Below, in pieces: positions 7,736-11,724 of a DNA stretch of 11,724 bases. This stretch comes from Zygnema cylindricum (taxonomy: Eukaryota > Streptophyta > Zygnematophyceae > Zygnematales > Zygnemataceae). Position 1 is the first letter of the stretch. Each line of letters opens with the position of its first letter. The notes below the pieces were generated by a model, which saw only the letters and a program-made list of their open reading frames with translations, did no database searches and had not been told where the DNA came from. The stretch spans positions 1 through 11,724 of the forward strand of contig JBBHKE010003343.1 of NCBI GenBank assembly GCA_037447655.1. The letters run 5' to 3'. Made by a program: the position numbers and the translations under genes.

Positions 7736-7779
7736 CTTATGTATGGTCGTGCACTGAAGTATTTCGTCGCCTTACCCAT
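7736..7779 (-). CDS. Possible leader exon (MGKATKYFSARPYI) with strong splice donor
   Basis: An ATG at 7779 is followed by 14 codons and a near-perfect plant donor, AAG then GTAAGTACC, at the 7736/7735 boundary. Candidate acceptors lie at 7642 (TTCTTAG), 7627 (TTTTTCAG) and 7602 (TGAAG). Only the last keeps the frame into the ATG at 7594. The intron would be about 110-135 bp. It may instead be a 5' untranslated exon. This is inference from signals only. Confidence 0.25.
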
Positions 7780-8064
7780 GCGTTCGACTAATCCAACGGC
7801 GGGGCGACGAAACGAAACAATATGTTCCACGTTTCATATACCACACGGTTTCAATATTGGACGTCGTCGCTTGTTCGACATTTCTTAGACGTTACTTTAT
7901 AATGACGCCTACACGATTAATCGACTTGAAGCCTTGTTTGGAAACTTCCAACGTTAAGGCGATGACGCATTGTCGTCGCCTTTTCCATTTCTCCAACATT
8001 TCCCGAAACTCCGGTGTATCCGCCTTAAATTCACCACATTCAGGCGACGACACCATGTCGTCGC
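7764..8064. repeat. Cluster of GCGACGAC palindromic motifs
   Basis: TCGTCGCC at 7764-7771, GGCGACGA at 7803-7810 and TCGTCGC at 7864-7870 are followed by two hairpins with the same 5-base spacer. These are GGCGATGAC/GTCGTCGCC at 7958-7980 and GCGACGAC/GTCGTCGC at 8044-8064. Repeated short palindromes of this kind are typical of subterminal regions of plant DNA transposons. No coding signal is convincing in 7780-8300. Confidence 0.6.
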
Positions 8065-8309
8065 AGGTCCATAGGTTTGACTCACAACAAAAATATTATT
8101 CCCCTAAAAAAACAACCAACCATGATACAACACGAGGTGGAAGAAGGAAATAATAGCGCATACACAAACATGAAATATGAGGGAGTTACAATCAAATATA
8201 AAATATTCAATAACAAAAATTCAATTACAAACAGTAGGAAAAAGCGACACACAAATTAGGCAACCGAGGATTGCAATATGAAGGTAAGGACAATGGTAAA
8301 AGCTCTTAC

Positions 8310-8621
8310 TTGTACGATACACCCCCGTAAAGTGTTGCGGGAACATCTTAATAGTCCTCGGGATGAGCAGTTCCTTTCCATTCTCGTGAGAATCGGCGAT
8401 CATCCAATTGATTACTCGAAGTCGAGTAATCTTCGTTGAAACTTGCTGAAGTTTTCGGACCAACACCGAGACATTCCCGTATTTATCACACGGTGAGTTC
8501 AGATTTCCGGTAAAAGCGCCTTCCACGAGGGGGTCCACATCGGTTGATTCCAGTTTTTCATTCGGTGGGTCGGGTCCTTGGGTTTCCATGTCCTCTACGG
8601 CAAGAGGTGGCACTAATCCAT
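8310..8621 (-). CDS. Possible internal exon of an unknown gene
   Basis: A minus-strand open frame (8835-8221) contains a stretch of mixed composition (VPPLAVEDMETQGPDPPNEK, YGNVSVLVRKLQQVSTKITR, GKELLIPRTIKMFPQHFTGV). The parts on either side are AT-rich and hydrophobic like translated intron. A CTACAG acceptor before 8621 and a CAA/GTAAGAG donor after 8310 bound a 312-bp, phase-symmetric exon. No family is recognised. Linking it directly to the acidic stretch at 7594 does not keep a frame, so it may belong to a different or decayed gene. Confidence 0.28.
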
Positions 8622-9200
8622 CTGTAGCGGTGTTTTTCGGCGCAAAAAAGGTGTTAATATGGGAAGTAATGGGCCACATATTTGCAAATATAAAAAAAAG
8701 TCTTGACCAAAAAAGGATACAAATCAAATAATAGGGATGTAAAAGCCTAAGTAAATGGAGAATGTGGTAAGAGAGTGCCATTGTTAGACAGAACGCCGGA
8801 TATAAATACCATAAAAAAAATAAAATTTGGGACAAAAAGGAGGGAAACCTTTCCTCAAACTTTCGGTTTTCAAAATTTGAATTTTAATGTTTGGCGTGTC
8901 AGTGGGTTATCCCAATATTTTAGACGACAGAGAAAGCGGGAAAGTTTCAAAATTTTCGTTAGCTTTGAGGGAGGTAGGCGACGGACGATTTTCATGAAAG
9001 TGCCATGGTAACTGCTTGCTCCTAATTGTATGTACGGATCGTTTTTGGAATGGTGGCGGGTATGACAGGCGATTTTTGTCACGTCGTGCTGGAGCCGTAA
9101 AGTTTGCGTGGATATAAAATTGAACATGTGTAATTTTAGGCGACCAATCAATATAAGTTTGAGACGAGGTGATTGTTGTGATTGTACATTTTGGACCAAT
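8622..9200. other. Non-coding stretch, no gene seen
   Basis: AT-rich with isolated GGCGAC or GGCGAT words (for example near 8977, 9068 and 9139) but no ordered array. The open frames at 8775-9011 and 8870-9199 overlap on opposite strands and look like chance. Confidence 0.5.
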
Positions 9201-9577
9201 TTAGAATAAGGGTTTACTCTAATACGTCATAACATTAACGCTAATACCGGTCACAAGCCGTAGAGACAAACGGAAGTGCAACCATTTTAGAGTTAACACA
9301 CATATTAGCATTAATTCACTCTAATTAAACAAAACATTGCGACATTATTAGTGTAAAGAACCCTTATTAACGTACATTATCGAGGTACAACGGACAAGCG
9401 ACCAACTTTTTATACAACAAGCGTTGCGTAAACATTACAACCGTACAAATTACACTTCTTACAACTGGACAAAAAATGTAAAGTTTACGGCGTAGCACCG
9501 ACGCTTACCAGTGATAAAATAGTCTGACATGTACGTATGAATGTTTTACGTGACGGCGTACGATTTAAAAATAATTG

Positions 9578-9769
9578 TACGGGTATTGTTATTAGTGTAT
9601 ACATGATTGAGACCGACATTTATTTGTTTCAGAGACCCAAATGAGCATTAGTAAACAAGTAGAATGTAGGTTTTTTTCCAAAATTTTCAAATTCTTAATT
9701 AGCGTACACCAAGCTAAATAATAGTATATGCTAATCAATTGTACACGCTAATAGCGTTTGGCGGTGTAC
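9578..9769. repeat. Diverged module copy 1 (about 190 bp)
   Basis: It starts ATTGTTATTAGTGTATAC, contains CAAAATTTTCAAATTCTTAATTAGCGT, and ends ACACGCTAATAGCG, TTTGGCGGTGTAC. The order of landmarks matches copies at about 10121-10306 and 10935-11146. A conserved block, ACATGTACG then GACGGCGTACGATTT, lies just upstream at about 9527-9566 and again at about 10068-10107, giving a spacing of about 540 bp between copies 1 and 2. Confidence 0.55.
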
Positions 9770-9930
9770 ACCGCGCATCGTTATTAGTGTCAACGACACT
9801 AATTTGGGCTTTTAAAATTTTGATTTTTTTCCTCAAATAGGATACATGATTTTAATTTTTCCTTGGCGTTAATTAAGGTACCGTACAAAATAGCGTTAAG
9901 GACGAATTACAATAAAATATAAATAGTGTG

Positions 9931-9957
9931 ATGTACGGTCGATGTCAGACCGTACAT
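9931..9957. repeat. 10-bp hairpin ATGTACGGTC
   Basis: ATGTACGGTC, a 7-base loop, then GACCGTACAT. It lies inside the 9767-10306 inverted-repeat interval and shares the GTAC-rich style of the region. Confidence 0.7.
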
Positions 9958-10120
9958 AAATGTACCTTTTCAAGTGAAAACTTTACAAAAATGAGTTAAA
10001 TCAGACTTGCACGCATAGGATCGTGCGCTAAAAAAACGGGATTGTTCTGACACGTAAATTAGTCTTACATGTACGGATATTAAATTTCACGACGGCGTAC
10101 GATTTTCAATATTTTGTTTG

Positions 10121-10306
10121 ATTACATATATTAATGTATATAATCGTACCACGAATATTCCATTTTTGCTGTTCCCAAATTAGCATCAACGCCGAAATTA
10201 GAATACACCATTTTTTTTTTTTTTTTTAATTCTTAATTAGCGTCAATGACGGTATATTTACTTCCACACTATTTAAACTTTGACACTAATAACGATGCGC
10301 GGTGTA
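10121..10306. repeat. Diverged module copy 2
   Basis: It contains a T17-like run, then AATTCTTAATTAGCGTCAATG, and ends ACACTAATAACGATGCGCGG followed by TGTA. Landmarks are in the same order as at 9578-9769 but with weaker identity. Confidence 0.45.
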
Positions 10307-10937
10307 GTTCCTGGACAGCGGACAAACAAATTGGATCGTAAATAACTAAATATGTTCTCCTTCAATTTTGTGGGACCTTAACCGGCGAAAAATATTTTTT
10401 TACGTGCCAATGTCATGAAATATGTACCTGTTTTCTACAGTCCGTTTTTGTACTTATGATGTAGAATTACAAACGTGTTGTTCCAATTCATTTGTCGTAT
10501 CCTAAATAAGTAAATTTATCTCTTCCTAAAATATTTCCTTTGACATCATAGTTCAAAAGTAGGCGTTTTTATGTTAGGCCTTTGGTCGGCGCCTTTATAA
10601 TAAGTTGTGTTATGGGCTTTTCATGTGATCTTCTCGTTCGAATCTGACGGTGAAAATAAAAATATTTGGTCCGAATGTTTTAATTGGTCCGAATAGGTAC
10701 GAATACAATATGGGTCTTAATGTCATATTGTATGTTTTTCATACAATAGGCATATTGTATGGGCCTACTTTCACCTACTTTTAAACTATGGTTGACATAG
10801 CAGATTATACTCCGTCAATATATGTTTCCCCTATATTATAGCTCGTACATTTTCAACCTAACGATGGATCCCCAGAAGTACAGTGCGATGAACCGTACGC
10901 CCTGCCCACGCTGCTGTACGTTGACAATTACAGTACT
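10307..10937. other. AT-rich non-coding spacer with small hairpins
   Basis: No open frame of interest. The clearest structure is CATATTGTATG at 10724-10734, whose last nine bases pair with CATACAATA at 10740-10748 across a T5 loop, followed at once by a second direct CATATTGTATG at 10751-10761. Confidence 0.5.
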
Positions 10938-11146
10938 CCGCCAATCGTTATTAGCGTTGTGTACGCTAATTCCGTTCCGCTGTTTTCTTTCTCAAATATA
11001 ATTATCCACACTATTTTAAAAAAAAACCCTAATTCCTAATTAGAATAGACGATTTCTTCGAAATTTTCAAATTCCCAATTAGCGTAAACCACGCTAATTA
11101 TTCGTATACGCTAAAAAACCTTACACGCTAATAACGATTGGCGGTG
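10935..11146. repeat. Diverged module copy 3 with 20-bp perfect inverted ends
   Basis: CCGCCAATCGTTATTAGCGT (10938-10957) is exactly complementary to 11125-11144. Inside are GAAATTTTCAAATTCCCAAT and a 9-bp-arm palindrome near 11081-11103, matching the order in copy 1. The three copies share the closing word GCGGTGTA. Confidence 0.65.
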
Positions 11147-11159
11147 TACTGTACATTTT

Positions 11160-11724
11160 TTCGTACAACCGTCCACCATTCCCTTCACAAAGAGGCGCGA
11201 GAGATTTTTTTCTTCAAATGCCACGTGGCGTGTCTCGGACCCTTCTCCCTGTCGATCACTTGTCAGCCTGTCTCCCCTCCCTTGCTATGTCATATGCTTA
11301 CAATTGATTCGCTTCTTCTTCCTCCATCTACATCCCTTTTATCCTGTCCTTTCATATATTTTTTACTCTTTTTTCCATTCTATTCCTGGCCTTTCGGTTC
11401 ACCAGGAAGTACTGTAACTTTACCAACAAATTTCGTAAAAAGGAAGAGAGAGAGTGGGAGAGGGAGAGTATATTCTGACAGTATTCTGCTCTATTTTCTA
11501 TATGCAGAAGGGCTGTTGTGGACAGGTTTTTGCCCGGAAGTTTCGAAGTGGGTTGAAGTGTCAAGGAAGTGACGTCTGTCAGCTGCCAGGGACTTTTTAA
11601 CCTAATTTGAGGACATTTGGCTACGCTACTTACGTTAAAAGTGGTGACATCATGTCGACGTGGAATTATGTTGTGACAGCTCACAAGCCGACGAATGTGA
11701 CACATTCGGCCGTCGGATACTTTA
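11160..11724. other. No gene seen; pyrimidine tract, GA tract and palindromes
   Basis: A perfect 10-bp G-box palindrome GCCACGTGGC lies at 11220-11229. A CT-rich tract (about 11236-11400) and a GA-rich tract (about 11440-11470) follow. CGAATGTG-A-CACATTCG at 11692-11708 is a tight palindrome. The plus-strand frame at 11138-11572 is low complexity and starts inside the repeat, so I do not call it. A promoter for a gene beyond the window is possible. Confidence 0.35.

Larger units (their letters stand above)
9767..10306. repeat. 27-bp perfect inverted repeat enclosing 486 bp
   Basis: TACACCGCGCATCGTTATTA and the next 7 bases (9767-9793) are exactly complementary to 10280-10306. These could be the terminal inverted repeats of a small non-autonomous element of about 540 bp, or the arms of a larger palindromic structure. 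No matching target duplication is evident. Confidence 0.8.
9220..11160. repeat. AT-rich field of ATTAGCGT/ACGCTAAT palindromes, candidate DNA-transposon terminal region
   Basis: The words TTATTAGYGT and ACGCTAATA recur more than a dozen times in both directions. Many are paired as short palindromes: AATTAGCGT-N5-ACGCTAATT near 11081-11103, ATTAGCGT-N5-ACGCTAAT at 10950-10970, and ATTAGTGTC-N3-GACACTAAT at 9783-9803. No open frame of interest is present. Dense inverted and direct short repeats near an end are characteristic of subterminal regions of TIR transposons, but no TIR pair with target duplication could be set. Confidence 0.55.

Noticed and set aside
9220-11160. CRISPR-like array
   Set aside because: Repeats are diverged, palindromic, irregularly spaced and in both directions, in an apparently plant nuclear context.
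11138-11572. Plus-strand 144-codon open frame
   Set aside because: It begins within the repeat module, is low in complexity, and has no recognisable motif or promoter-proximal context.

Overview
The window looks like nuclear DNA from a land plant, in a repeat-rich, accessory-type region. The evidence is a decayed Ty1/copia LTR retrotransposon, an initiator-tRNA match that fits the plant form of that tRNA (recalled from memory), plant-style promoter words (CACGTG, CCACGTCA, TATAAATA), and AT-rich non-coding DNA full of short palindromes. The species cannot be told from the sequence.

Layout. Bases 1-478 hold the downstream part of an unrecognised protein-coding stretch on the minus strand. Bases 479-6943 are one complete but dead copia element, also on the minus strand. 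Its two long LTRs are 479-1520 and 5873-6943, and it is flanked by the 5-bp target duplication CTTGA at 474-478 and 6944-6948. Between the LTRs, read right to left, come a primer-binding site, gag with a CCHC knuckle, protease, integrase, reverse transcriptase, RNase H and a polypurine tract. At least nine in-frame stops, several frameshifts and a ruined protease active site make it non-autonomous. Hand alignment of the LTRs gives roughly 9% mismatches, so the insertion is old.

Bases 6944-about 7600 hold the upstream half of the coding stretch that the element split. It is an acidic, low-complexity protein with a short possible leader exon at 7736-7779. If the element and one target duplication are removed, the reading frame runs on without a stop from the right flank into the left flank, so the element probably landed inside an exon. 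About 7.76-8.07 kb carries a cluster of GCGACGAC palindromes, and 8310-8621 a possible further exon. From about 9.2 to 11.15 kb the DNA is an AT-rich field of ATTAGCGT/ACGCTAAT palindromes with about three diverged direct copies of a 190-210 bp module and two long perfect inverted repeats. This resembles the terminal or subterminal region of a DNA transposon. The last 560 bases show no convincing gene.

The most unusual points are these. The primer-binding site matches the anticodon arm of initiator tRNA-Met rather than its 3' end (half-tRNA priming). The LTRs carry a tRNA-like module with pol III box A, box B and a T-run, on the strand opposite to the element. The split host coding stretch is of unknown family. 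The 9.2-11.15 kb palindromic field is unassigned.
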